From the NCBI GenBank assembly GCA_030149365.1, contig JASBRP010000045.1, forward strand, positions 1 through 64,000: a DNA stretch of 64,000 bases, given 5' to 3'. A program made the translations under genes and the position numbers. Positions 27,476-35,699 of the stretch are shown piece after piece. Position 1 is the stretch's first letter. Each line of letters starts with the position of its first letter. Source of the stretch: Solimonas sp. (GTDB lineage Bacteria; Pseudomonadota; Gammaproteobacteria; Nevskiales; Nevskiaceae). The notes beneath the pieces were generated by a model, which did not search any database, was not told the DNA's origin, and was given only the letters and a program-made list of their open reading frames with translations.

Positions 27476-29917
27476 ATGGATCAGCTGGCGTCGCTGCAGA
27501 TCGCCATGGCCGCTATTGCCTTGCACCACCTGCTGGCCCGCCGCACGGAGCCATCGGATCGCTGCGAATGGATGCTGTCGCTGGCATTGCTCAACGCGGC
27601 CGCGCTGGCGCTGTGGAGCAGCGCCCACGCGCCCGCCGAACTGGGTGGCCTGTGGCTGCGGCATGCCATGGCGGCGGTGGCCGCCGTGGCCGCCCTGCGC
27701 CTGGGCCTGACCCTGCACCGGCAGCAGCCGCAGCTGCTGCGCCGCTTCCTGGCGCCGGTGTCCTACGTCGCCGTCACCCTCGCCGCCTCGCTGCTGTCGC
27801 CGCCCGCACTGGCGCAGGAAGACGCCCCGCCGCTCGACACGATCCCGGTCGAGTCCTCGGCTGCACCCAAGGCAGACGAGCAGATCATGCTCAAGCCGGT
27901 GGAAGTCCGCGCCCAGCGCGGCTACATCCTGGACAGCGCCAGCAGCGGCACCAAGACCGACGCCGCGCTGATGGAGACACCGGTCTCCATTTCCGCCATC
28001 CCGCGCCAGCGTTTCGAGGACCAGGGCGCGCAGACCGTGCAGGACGTACTGCGCTACAGCACCGGCACGCGTGCGGATGCCTATGGCTTCGACACGCGTG
28101 GCGACTGGGCCATGATCCGCGGCAGCAGCGCCATGTACTACCTAGACGGCCTGCGCATGCTGTTCGAGTCCTACAACACCGTGCGCCCCGATCCCTGGAC
28201 GCTGGACAGCGTCGAGATCCTGCGCGGCCCGGCCTCCGTGCTCTATGGACAGGGCCCCAGCGGCGGCATCGTCAACCTCAACTCCAAGCTGCCGCAGGCC
28301 ACGCCGGAGCACCAGCTGCGCGCCGAATTCGGCAGCTACGACCGCCGACAATACGCACTCGACAGCACCGGCAGCCTCACCGCCGACAACAGCCTGAGCT
28401 ACCGCCTGGTGGCGCTGCAGCGCGACTCCGACACGCAGGTGGACTACGTCAAGGATGACCGCTGGCTGGTCTCGCCCTCGCTGAGCTGGGCCCCCAGCCA
28501 CTGGCTGCGCTGGACCGTGCTCGGTCGCATGCAGAAGGACGAGAGCGGCACCAGCGTGGGCTTCCTGCCCTGGGACGGCACCGTGCGGCCCAACCCCAAT
28601 GGCCCCATCCCGACCAACCGCTTCGTCAGCGAGCCGGATTTCGACCGCTACGACATGGAGCAGTCCGCCGTCACCTCGATCCTGGAGCTGCAGCTGGGCG
28701 AGAACTGGAGCCTGCGCCAGAACCTGCGCTGGTCGGACAGCAGCGGCCACTATCGCACGCTGTATCCCAACGTCTTCGTCGGCCCGCCGTTCCTGCTCGA
28801 CCCAGTAGAGATGCGCAAGGTGCTGCGCATCTCCAGCATCAGCGACACCGAGACCAGCACCCTGACGCTGGACCAGCAGCTGCAGGGCCGCTTCCGCACC
28901 GGGCCGCTGGAACACCTGCTGCTGGCCGGCTACGACTACTCGCGCGCCAACATCGACGAGGTCTACGGCGACCTGTCTTCCAACCTGCTGCAGGTAGTGC
29001 TGCAGGGCCGCTTCGACCTCTACGACCCGCAGTACGGCCGCTACATCGCCCCGCAGACCGCGCAGCAGCCGCGCGCCCAGCTGCGCCAGTCCGGCTTCTA
29101 CCTGCAGGACCAGGTGCGCATCGGCGAACACTGGATCGCCCTGTTCGGCGCCCGCCACGACCAGGCCACCGCCAGCAGCGGCAGCACCGACAGCGACGAC
29201 TCCGAGACCTCGCTGCGCGCCGGCCTGCTGTACCGCTTCGATGCCGGCTTCTCGCCATACCTCAGCTACTCCGAGTCGTTCCAGCCGGTCGCCGGCCTGG
29301 ACCAGAACAGCCAGGCCTACAAGCCGGTGCGCGGCAAGTCGCGCGAGATCGGGCTCAAGTACCAGCCGCCGGGCTCGGCCAGCCTGGTGACCCTGGCCGC
29401 CTTCGAGACCCGCGAGGAGAACCGCCTGGCGCCCGGCAGCAACCCGCGCTTCCAGGTGCAGCTGGGCGAGGCCGACATCCGCGGCATCGAGTTCGAGGCC
29501 CTGACTACCCTGTTCTCGCGTCTGGACCTGAGCGCCAACTACACCTGGCTCGACGCCGAGAGCGACCAGGGCCCCAGCGCCGCGGCCGGCCAGCGCTACA
29601 AGTCACTGGCCACCATCGCCGAACACACCGGTTCGCTGTGGGCGCGCCTGCGCTTCGCCATCGCCGGAGTACCCGGCTTCTCCGTCGGCGGCGGCTTCCG
29701 CTACATCGGCGAGACCACCGATGAAGGCCGCGAGGTCACCGTGCCGGCGATCAAGCTGTTCGACGCCATGGCCGGCTGGGAGAACCCGCACTGGCGCCTG
29801 GCCGTCAACGCCAGCAACCTCGAGGACGATGCCTACGTCGCCTCCTGCCTCGAGCGCGGCGACTGCTACTACGGCCTGCGCCGCAGCGTGGTCGGCACCA
29901 TCGCCTACAAATTTTGA
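27476..29917 (+). CDS. TonB-dependent siderophore receptor with N-terminal membrane extension
   Basis: An 813-residue protein. The C-terminal ~700 residues are a standard receptor: plug domain (about 150-260, with VSISAIPRQRFEDQGAQTVQ and VEILRGPASVLYGQGPSGG) and a 22-strand-type barrel ending in ...TIAYKF with the usual terminal Phe. Before it lie three hydrophobic segments (about 5-20, 33-50, 62-80) and then a signal-peptide-like stretch (87-113, LLRRFLAPVSYVAVTLAASL, cleavage after ALA at 113). The ATG at 27476 has a GGGGA site, and no credible later start exists. A small iron-uptake-type membrane protein therefore appears fused in front of the receptor. Fur box upstream; substrate probably a ferric siderophore. 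Confidence 0.88.
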   Translation: MDQLASLQIAMAAIALHHLLARRTEPSDRCEWMLSLALLNAAALALWSSAHAPAELGGLWLRHAMAAVAAVAALRLGLTLHRQQPQLLRRFLAPVSYVAVTLAASLLSPPALAQEDAPPLDTIPVESSAAPKADEQIMLKPVEVRAQRGYILDSASSGTKTDAALMETPVSISAIPRQRFEDQGAQTVQDVLRYSTGTRADAYGFDTRGDWAMIRGSSAMYYLDGLRMLFESYNTVRPDPWTLDSVEILRGPASVLYGQGPSGGIVNLNSKLPQATPEHQLRAEFGSYDRRQYALDSTGSLTADNSLSYRLVALQRDSDTQVDYVKDDRWLVSPSLSWAPSHWLRWTVLGRMQKDESGTSVGFLPWDGTVRPNPNGPIPTNRFVSEPDFDRYDMEQSAVTSILELQLGENWSLRQNLRWSDSSGHYRTLYPNVFVGPPFLLDPVEMRKVLRISSISDTETSTLTLDQQLQGRFRTGPLEHLLLAGYDYSRANIDEVYGDLSSNLLQVVLQGRFDLYDPQYGRYIAPQTAQQPRAQLRQSGFYLQDQVRIGEHWIALFGARHDQATASSGSTDSDDSETSLRAGLLYRFDAGFSPYLSYSESFQPVAGLDQNSQAYKPVRGKSREIGLKYQPPGSASLVTLAAFETREENRLAPGSNPRFQVQLGEADIRGIEFEALTTLFSRLDLSANYTWLDAESDQGPSAAAGQRYKSLATIAEHTGSLWARLRFAIAGVPGFSVGGGFRYIGETTDEGREVTVPAIKLFDAMAGWENPHWRLAVNASNLEDDAYVASCLERGDCYYGLRRSVVGTIAYKF

Positions 29918-30050
29918 AGACACGCCGATGGCAGAAGAGGGTTGCACCCTGCTGCCGCTTCACCCCCGGGACGGGGGGCATCGGAAACTGCCACACTGCT
30001 GCACTACGGCGAGCACCATGTGCTCGGATTGCCACTGGAATCTTCCCGTC

Positions 30051-32315
30051 ATGAACAAAGCCCCCACCGCCCTGCTAGCCGGCCTGCTGCCCCTGGCGGC
30101 CGTCGCCCAGTCCGAGGCCCCCGCCACCGAAGCCGCCATGCCGGTCATCGAGGTCCCGCAGGCAGCGCAGCCCACGCCAGCCCTGGCCGAACCGACCCAG
30201 CCGGTGAAGCTCGCCCCCGTGGTGGTCACGGGTGAAAAGCTGGGCCGCGCGCTGGCCGAAACCAACAGCAGCGTCGCCATCGTCACGCGCGAGGACCTGA
30301 AGGCCGGCAGCGACGCCTCGATGAAGGACATCGTCACGCAGTTCGCCAATGTGGTCTCGGCCGATGGCGACCGCGAGATCGCCATTCGCGGCGTGCCGCA
30401 GGGCGGCATCGGCGGACAGGGCGATACCATCAGCGTCTATCTCGACGGCGTGGCACTTCCCTCGCGCGCCGGCGCCTTCGCCGGCCCGCTGTCGGCCTGG
30501 GACCTGGAGCAGGTCGAGATCCTGCGCGGCGCCCAGTCCACCAACCAGGGCCGCAACAGCCTGGCGGGATCCGTGGTGCTGCGCTCGGTGGAACCGACCG
30601 CGGAATGGGACGCGCGCCTGCGCGCCGGCATCATGAGCCGCGACGGCCATGACTACGCCTTCGCCGGCGGCGGCCCCATCACCGACACCCTGCGCTTCCG
30701 CATCGCCGCGCAGGACCGCTACGACAACGGCGACGTGGTCAACACCACCCGCAACGAGGATGACGCCCAGCGCGAACGCACGCGCAACGCCCGTGCCCGC
30801 CTGGCCTGGACTCCGCAGGCCCTGCCCGGGTACAAGGCGCTCTACGGCTACACCGAATCCGACAACGAATACGGTGATCCCTTCCACGACTCCTCGGGCG
30901 GCGAGCGCACCGAAACCTCCAACGTCCGCCCCAACGAGGACGTGACCACCCGGCTGCACAGCCTGGAGCAGAGCTACGCCTTCAACCCGCGCTGGAGCCT
31001 GGATGCGATCAGCGGCTGGTCGGAGCTGTCCAACCTCTACGTCATCGACTACGACCGCAGCGCGGCGGATGGCGGTTACTCGGACAACACCGAGGACGAG
31101 GACATCCTCAGCCAGGAGCTGCGCCTGCGCTATTCGAGCCCGCGCTTCAAAGCTGTCACCGGCCTCTACTACGCCGATTCGGACGTGGTGAAACAGACCA
31201 TCGGCCACGACGTCGCCGCCGGCGGTGGCGTCGCCCTGCTCAACGGCAGCATCGATTCGGACGCCACCACGCGCACCACCGCGCTGTTCGCCGAGGCCGA
31301 TTGGGATTTCGCCGACGCCTGGCGCCTGACCGCCGGCCTGCGCCTGAACCAGGAACGCGCGCGCCGCCATGACGTGAGCCAGCTCGACCTCAGCCTCACG
31401 GTGCCGCCGCAGATCCCGCTGCCGTTTCCCATCGTGATCCCGGTGCTGGACCCGCTGGCCGACGTGCTGGCCGCCGCGGCCTCAGGCCTGGTTCCGCCGG
31501 ACTACGACCAGAGCAACAGCACGCGCTTCACCGACCTGCTGCCCAAGGCCGGCCTGACCTGGTTCGCCACCGACAACAGCTCGCTGGGCCTGACCTACCA
31601 GGAAGGCTACCGCTCCGGCGGCACCAGCATCTCCTTCTTCGGCGGCGGCGTAAGCCCCTACGATCCGGAATACACAAAGACCGTCGAGCTGTCGCTACGC
31701 TCGCGCTGGCCGGACGAACGCCTGACCTTCAACGCCAACCTGTTCTACACCCGCTGGCGCGACCAGCAGGTCACCATCGGCGAAACCTCCGGCTTTGCCA
31801 CCTACACCACCAATGCCGGCCGCTCGCACTACTACGGCCTGGAGACCGAGCTGCTGTGGAAGCTGCAGGGACCGCTGGAAGCCTTCCTCACCTTCGGCCT
31901 GCTGCGCAGTGAGTTCGACAAGTTCGGCAACGACCTCAACAACGACGGCGATACCGATGATGCGGATGACCAGGACTACAAGGGCAACGAGTTTCCCTAC
32001 GCCCCTCGCCAGACCGCCGGCATCGGCCTGACGCTGAAGCAATGGCGCCGCGTCAGCGGCCAGGTCGCCGCCAACTATGTCGGCTCCTTCTACAGCGACC
32101 CGGACAATGATCCGCTCTCGCGCGCCGACGCCCGCGTGCTGGTCAACGCCAAGCTGGGCTACGCCCTGCCCGCTGGCTTCAGCCTGGCGGTCTACGGCCG
32201 CAACCTCACCGACGAGCTGAACGACCAGGGCGCCCTGGTGGCCGGCACGCGCCTGGCCAGCCGCTACGGCGAGCCGCGCAGCTTCGGTGCGGTGTTGGAA
32301 TGGCAGATGCAGTAG
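30051..32315 (+). CDS. TonB-dependent receptor
   Basis: A 754-residue receptor starting at ATG 30051 with a signal peptide (ALLAGLLPLAAVAQ). After an Ala/Pro/Glu-rich stretch comes a TonB-box-like VKLAPVVVTGEKLG (about 60-75), the plug (SVAIVTREDLKAGSDASM to VEILRGAQSTNQGRNSLAGS) and a beta-barrel ending in EWQMQ. One loop carries an EF-hand-like sequence DLNNDGDTDDADD (from Asp628), suggesting bound calcium. The 133-base leader after the previous receptor is rich in short hairpins (for example 30010-30026) but I recognise no riboswitch. Substrate unknown. A strong terminator follows at 32381. Confidence 0.85.
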   Translation: MNKAPTALLAGLLPLAAVAQSEAPATEAAMPVIEVPQAAQPTPALAEPTQPVKLAPVVVTGEKLGRALAETNSSVAIVTREDLKAGSDASMKDIVTQFANVVSADGDREIAIRGVPQGGIGGQGDTISVYLDGVALPSRAGAFAGPLSAWDLEQVEILRGAQSTNQGRNSLAGSVVLRSVEPTAEWDARLRAGIMSRDGHDYAFAGGGPITDTLRFRIAAQDRYDNGDVVNTTRNEDDAQRERTRNARARLAWTPQALPGYKALYGYTESDNEYGDPFHDSSGGERTETSNVRPNEDVTTRLHSLEQSYAFNPRWSLDAISGWSELSNLYVIDYDRSAADGGYSDNTEDEDILSQELRLRYSSPRFKAVTGLYYADSDVVKQTIGHDVAAGGGVALLNGSIDSDATTRTTALFAEADWDFADAWRLTAGLRLNQERARRHDVSQLDLSLTVPPQIPLPFPIVIPVLDPLADVLAAAASGLVPPDYDQSNSTRFTDLLPKAGLTWFATDNSSLGLTYQEGYRSGGTSISFFGGGVSPYDPEYTKTVELSLRSRWPDERLTFNANLFYTRWRDQQVTIGETSGFATYTTNAGRSHYYGLETELLWKLQGPLEAFLTFGLLRSEFDKFGNDLNNDGDTDDADDQDYKGNEFPYAPRQTAGIGLTLKQWRRVSGQVAANYVGSFYSDPDNDPLSRADARVLVNAKLGYALPAGFSLAVYGRNLTDELNDQGALVAGTRLASRYGEPRSFGAVLEWQMQ

Positions 32316-32380
32316 CGCGACACAGGCTCCAGATGTAGTCCGGTTTCGCGCAGCGAAGCAGGGAGCGCCCTTTCAGTCGC

Positions 32381-32420
32381 CGTAGCCCGGTTTGCCGAAG
32401 GCAAGCCGGGCTACGTTTTT
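32381..32420 (+). terminator. Terminator / REP-like hairpin after the TonB receptor
   Basis: CGTAGCCCGGTTTGCC (32381-32396) pairs with GGCAAGCCGGGCTACG (32400-32415) over 16 bp with one wobble and a 3-base loop, followed by TTTTT. The GTAGCCCGG...CCGGGCTAC arms look like a dispersed REP-type palindrome used as terminator. The convergent pterin synthase gene ends at 32426. Confidence 0.88.
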
Positions 32421-32425
32421 GGGGA

Positions 32426-32854
32426 TTACGTCGACTCGCCCCGATAGCAGACAATATTGTCCGGCGTCTCCTCGACGCGCACCTCGGACAGCAGCGCACC
32501 GAAGCGCGCGTGACAGACCTTCCAGAACACCAGTGCCACGTTCTCGGAGGTCGGGTTCACGCCGCGGAACATCTCCACGTCGTGGTTAAGGTGGTAGTGA
32601 TCCACGCGCGCGATGATCTCCTCGCGCAGGAAGTTCTTCAGGTCCGCCAGGTTCACCACCATGCCGCTGGCCGGATCCACGCCGCCGCGCAGCGTCACCT
32701 GCAGCACGTAGTTATGGCCGTGGCCGTTGTCGCGGGCGCACTTGCCGTACAGCGCGAAATTCTCCTCGCGCGACAGCTTCGGCTCCCACAGGCGGTGCGA
32801 GGCGCAGAACGACTCGCGACGGCTCAGGGTGACGATCGGCCGGGAATCAGCCAT
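32426..32854 (-). CDS. 6-pyruvoyl-tetrahydropterin synthase (PTPS/QueD family)
   Basis: A 142-residue member of the PTPS/QueD family. Zinc ligands are His20 (FCASHRLW), His45 and His47 (NGHGHNY); the catalytic cysteine is Cys39, the Asp-His pair is Asp85-His86 (VDHYHLNH) and Glu129 closes the site (EETPDNIV). The spacing Cys-x5-HGHNY matches PTPS of the tetrahydrobiopterin pathway rather than the Cys-x3-HGH of typical QueD. The start overlaps the stop of an upstream SDR by 8 bases. Together they could make a reduced biopterin-like cofactor; a role in queuosine or archaeosine precursor synthesis is the alternative. Confidence 0.85.
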   Translation of the reverse strand: MADSRPIVTLSRRESFCASHRLWEPKLSREENFALYGKCARDNGHGHNYVLQVTLRGGVDPASGMVVNLADLKNFLREEIIARVDHYHLNHDVEMFRGVNPTSENVALVFWKVCHARFGALLSEVRVEETPDNIVCYRGEST

Positions 32855-33554
32855 TGCAGAATACCTCCAGGGTCGTGCCGGTGGTCGCGCCGGACTGGGC
32901 GCGATCCAGCAGGTAGGCCACGCTCGGCGCCACCTCGTCCGGCAGCGCGCCGCCGTACAGGCCGTAGCGCGCGTTCATTTCGGTTTTCATGTAGCCCGGC
33001 GCCACCGCGTTGACGCGAATGTTGAACTCGCGGCCGTCGAAGGCCAGGGCCTCCGTCAGGCCCGTCACCGCATGCTTGCTGGGCGCATAGACACTCTTGC
33101 CGGGCGCAATCTGCAGGCCACGGATGCCCGACAGTGACGACACCAGCACGATATCACCACCACCGCGCTGGCTCATCGTGCGGAATGCGTGCTGGCACAG
33201 GTACCAGAGACCGCGCACGTTGACGTCCATGACCTGGTCGTACTCGTCCAGGCTGGTTTCCATGAAGGGCTTGATCAGCAACTGCGCGGCGCTGCCGACG
33301 ATGCCGTCGGGCGGCGCATCGCCGAAGCCGGCGTAGAGCGCGTCCAGCGCCGCAGTGTCGCCGAGATCGCAGGCCTGGGAGCGCACATCCGCCCCCTGGG
33401 CCCGCAGCGGCGCGGCAACCTGCTCCAGGGCCTCGGCCCGGCGGCCCAGCAGGGTCAGGCGATGACCCTGGCCGGCCAGCAGGCGCGCGGTGGCACCGCC
33501 GAGGCCGGAGCCTCCGCCGGTAACGAGGATGTGACGCTGTTTCTGCTGGGTCAT
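32847..33554 (-). CDS. Short-chain dehydrogenase/reductase, possible sepiapterin-reductase-like partner of PTPS
   Basis: A 235-residue SDR. Cofactor motif TGGGSGLGGATA (about 12-23); LLGRRAEALEQ at the second strand suggests NADPH; active-site region LVSSLSGIRGLQ, then YAPSKHA with the Tyr-x3-Lys pair (about 157-161). The usual NNAG motif is replaced by VGSAAQ, a departure from classical SDRs. The gene overlaps the PTPS gene by 8 bases, which points to a shared pathway. Sepiapterin reductase, the next enzyme after PTPS in tetrahydrobiopterin synthesis, is also an SDR, so a pterin carbonyl reductase is a reasonable inference. Confidence 0.75.
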   Translation of the reverse strand: MTQQKQRHILVTGGGSGLGGATARLLAGQGHRLTLLGRRAEALEQVAAPLRAQGADVRSQACDLGDTAALDALYAGFGDAPPDGIVGSAAQLLIKPFMETSLDEYDQVMDVNVRGLWYLCQHAFRTMSQRGGGDIVLVSSLSGIRGLQIAPGKSVYAPSKHAVTGLTEALAFDGREFNIRVNAVAPGYMKTEMNARYGLYGGALPDEVAPSVAYLLDRAQSGATTGTTLEVFCNG

Positions 33555-33672
33555 CAGGAGTTTGGACCGTCGGGGGGTGCAAATGATGCACCGGTTTGCA
33601 GCATGACCGAAACCACCCCCGGCGCATCCCCCCTTTGCAGCATGTCCCTTGACCAGGCCGGCACAAACAAGA

Positions 33673-33725
33673 TCGCCAGCACGCTGCCCCTACGTTCCCA
33701 CCCGTAGGAGCCCGCTTGCTGGCGA
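33673..33725. repeat. Nested inverted repeat, REP-like
   Basis: Outer arms TCGCCAGCA (33673-33681) and TGCTGGCGA (33717-33725) enclose inner arms CCTACG (33689-33694) and CGTAGG (33703-33708). It sits between the end of the MacB-like gene (33755) and the SDR start (33554); with GTAGGAGCCCGCTTGCTGG it resembles dispersed GTAGGAGC-type intergenic repeats. The remaining bases of this 200-base gap show no gene. Confidence 0.5.
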
Positions 33726-33754
33726 CCGGATCAGCCCCCGGAGACGTCTTCGGG

Positions 33755-34981
33755 CTACTCGTAACGCAGCGCCTCGATCGGATCGAGCTGCGAGGCCTTG
33801 CGTGCCGGATACAGGCCGAACACCACGCCCACCGCGGCACTGACCGCCACCGACAGCAGCACCACGTCCACGCGGATCAGCAGCGGCCAGCCGAAGGAAG
33901 ACGACAGCTGCTGGGCGATGGTCACGCCCAGGATCACGCCGGTCAGGCCGCCGATCAGGGCCAGCACCAAGGCCTCCACCAGGAACTGCAGCAGGATGTC
34001 GCGCGGGCGCGCGCCCACCGCCATGCGCACGCCGATCTCGCGCGTTCGCTCGGTGACCGACACCAACATGATGTTCATCACGCCGATGCCACCCACCAGC
34101 AGCGACACCGCCGCGATGGCCGCCAGCAGCGTCGTCAGCGTCTGGGTGCTCTGCTCCTGCGCGCTGGCGATCTCCGCCAGGTTGCGCACGTTGAAGTCGT
34201 CCTCGCCACCCAGGCGGATGCGATGACGGTCGCGCAGCAGGTTGTTGAGGTCGCTCTCGGCCTTGGAGGTCGGCACGCCCGTGGCGGAGCTGACATAGAT
34301 CGTCCCGGCGATGAACTTCTTCAGGCCGCCCTGCAGCTTCTCGGCATAGGCGCGCACCGGCACCAGCGCGGTGTCGTCGTAGTCGTCGCCCATCGGCGAT
34401 TGGCCCTTGGCCTCCAGCACACCGGCCACCTCGAAGGGCACGTTGCGGATGCGCACGATCTGCCCCACCGGGTCGGAATAGGCACCGAACAGCTTCTCCA
34501 CCACCGTCTTGCCCAGCACCACGACCTTGGCGTTGGACTCCGGATCTTCCGGCAGGCCGCTGCCACTGGCGATGCGCCAATTGCGCAGCAGCAGGTAGTC
34601 CGGGGTCACGCCAGCGACGCGCGTGGTCCAGTTCTGCTCCTCGGAGATCAGCGGCTGGTTGCCACGCAATTCCGGGGCTGCATACTTCACCGACGACAGC
34701 TCGGTCTGGATCGCCTTGAGGTCGTCCCAGGTCAGCGTCGGCTGGCTGCCGAAGCCGCCGCGCGCGCCGCCCATCTGGCTGGAGCCGGAACGCACCACCA
34801 GCAGGTTGGTGCCCATGGCGGCAAAGCTCTGCTCCACGCGCGACTTGGCGCCCTCGCCGATCGACACCATCGCGATCACCGCCGCCACGCCGATGATGAT
34901 GCCCAGCGCGGTGAGGAAGGAGCGCAGGCGGTTGCGCAGCAGCGCGCGGATCGCCACGCGGATCACGGCCAGCAGGTTCAT
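33755..34981 (-). CDS. MacB-type ABC transporter permease
   Basis: A 408-residue inner-membrane protein of the MacB/FtsX family: one N-terminal helix (IRALLRNRLRSFLTALGIII), a large periplasmic MacB_PCD domain (about 45-275), and three C-terminal helices (around 285-305, 330-355, 370-390) with the typical RTREIGVRMAVGA sequence between. It couples ATP hydrolysis in the cytoplasm to periplasmic movement. Its ATG overlaps the ATPase stop (ATGA), so unlike E. coli MacB the ATPase and permease are separate proteins. Last gene of macA-ATPase-permease. Substrates could be peptides, macrolides or lipopeptides; not deducible. Confidence 0.9.
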   Translation of the reverse strand: MNLLAVIRVAIRALLRNRLRSFLTALGIIIGVAAVIAMVSIGEGAKSRVEQSFAAMGTNLLVVRSGSSQMGGARGGFGSQPTLTWDDLKAIQTELSSVKYAAPELRGNQPLISEEQNWTTRVAGVTPDYLLLRNWRIASGSGLPEDPESNAKVVVLGKTVVEKLFGAYSDPVGQIVRIRNVPFEVAGVLEAKGQSPMGDDYDDTALVPVRAYAEKLQGGLKKFIAGTIYVSSATGVPTSKAESDLNNLLRDRHRIRLGGEDDFNVRNLAEIASAQEQSTQTLTTLLAAIAAVSLLVGGIGVMNIMLVSVTERTREIGVRMAVGARPRDILLQFLVEALVLALIGGLTGVILGVTIAQQLSSSFGWPLLIRVDVVLLSVAVSAAVGVVFGLYPARKASQLDPIEALRYE

Positions 34982-35685
34982 GCCGGCACCTCCGCGATCA
35001 CCGGCTCACGGCGGATATCGCTGATCACCTGTCCATCCTTCATGACGATATTGCGCGCCGCGTATTCGGCAATGTCCAGCTCGTGCGTCACCAGGATCAC
35101 CGTGATGCCGGCACGGCCCAGCGCCTGCAGCAGGGCCATGACCTCCACGCTGGTGGCGGAGTCGAGGTTGCCGGTGGGTTCGTCCGCCAGGATCACGCGC
35201 GGCTCGCCGACCAGCGCACGGGCAATGGCCACGCGCTGCTGCTGGCCGCCGGACAGCTGGCTCGGGGTGTGGTCCAGGCGCTTGCCCAGGCCCACGCGTT
35301 CCAGCGCGGCGGCGGCGCGGGCATGGCGCTCGGCGGCCGGCACGCCGGCATACAGCAGCGGCAGCTCCACGTTCTCCAGCGCGCTGGTGCGCGCCAGCAG
35401 GTTGAAGTTCTGGAACACGAAGCCCAGCGTGCGGTTGCGGATCTCCGCCAGCTCGTCGCGTCTCAGGGTCGAGACCTCGCGCCCGTCGAGCCGGTAATGG
35501 CCCGCGGTCGGCCGGTCCAGGCAGCCCAGGGTATTCATCAGCGTGGACTTGCCGGAGCCCGAGGTGCCCATGATGGCCACGAACTCGCCGGCCTCGATGT
35601 CCAGGGTCACGCCACGCAGCGCGCGCACGTCGACGTCGCCCATGTGGTACTCGCGGGTGACCTCGCGCAGTTCGATCAGTGCCAT
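34978..35685 (-). CDS. ABC transporter ATP-binding protein (MacB/LolD type)
   Basis: A 235-residue ATPase: Walker A GTSGSGKST (about 40-48), Q-loop in NRTLGFVFQNFNLL, signature LSGGQQQRVAIARAL, Walker B VILADEPTGNLD, switch His in VILVTHELD. Sequence features such as NTLGCLDRPTAGHYRLDG are typical of the MacB/LolD branch. It lies 14 bases after macA and overlaps the permease, forming a tripartite exporter with an outer-membrane factor encoded elsewhere. Confidence 0.92.
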   Translation of the reverse strand: MALIELREVTREYHMGDVDVRALRGVTLDIEAGEFVAIMGTSGSGKSTLMNTLGCLDRPTAGHYRLDGREVSTLRRDELAEIRNRTLGFVFQNFNLLARTSALENVELPLLYAGVPAAERHARAAAALERVGLGKRLDHTPSQLSGGQQQRVAIARALVGEPRVILADEPTGNLDSATSVEVMALLQALGRAGITVILVTHELDIAEYAARNIVMKDGQVISDIRREPVIAEVPA

Positions 35686-35699
35686 GTTCGCGGCCCGCC

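Noticed and set aside
29918-30050. Possible cobalamin or other riboswitch before the second TonB receptor
   Set aside because: Short hairpins are present, but the conserved cobalamin boxes are not in the right order; no known class fits.
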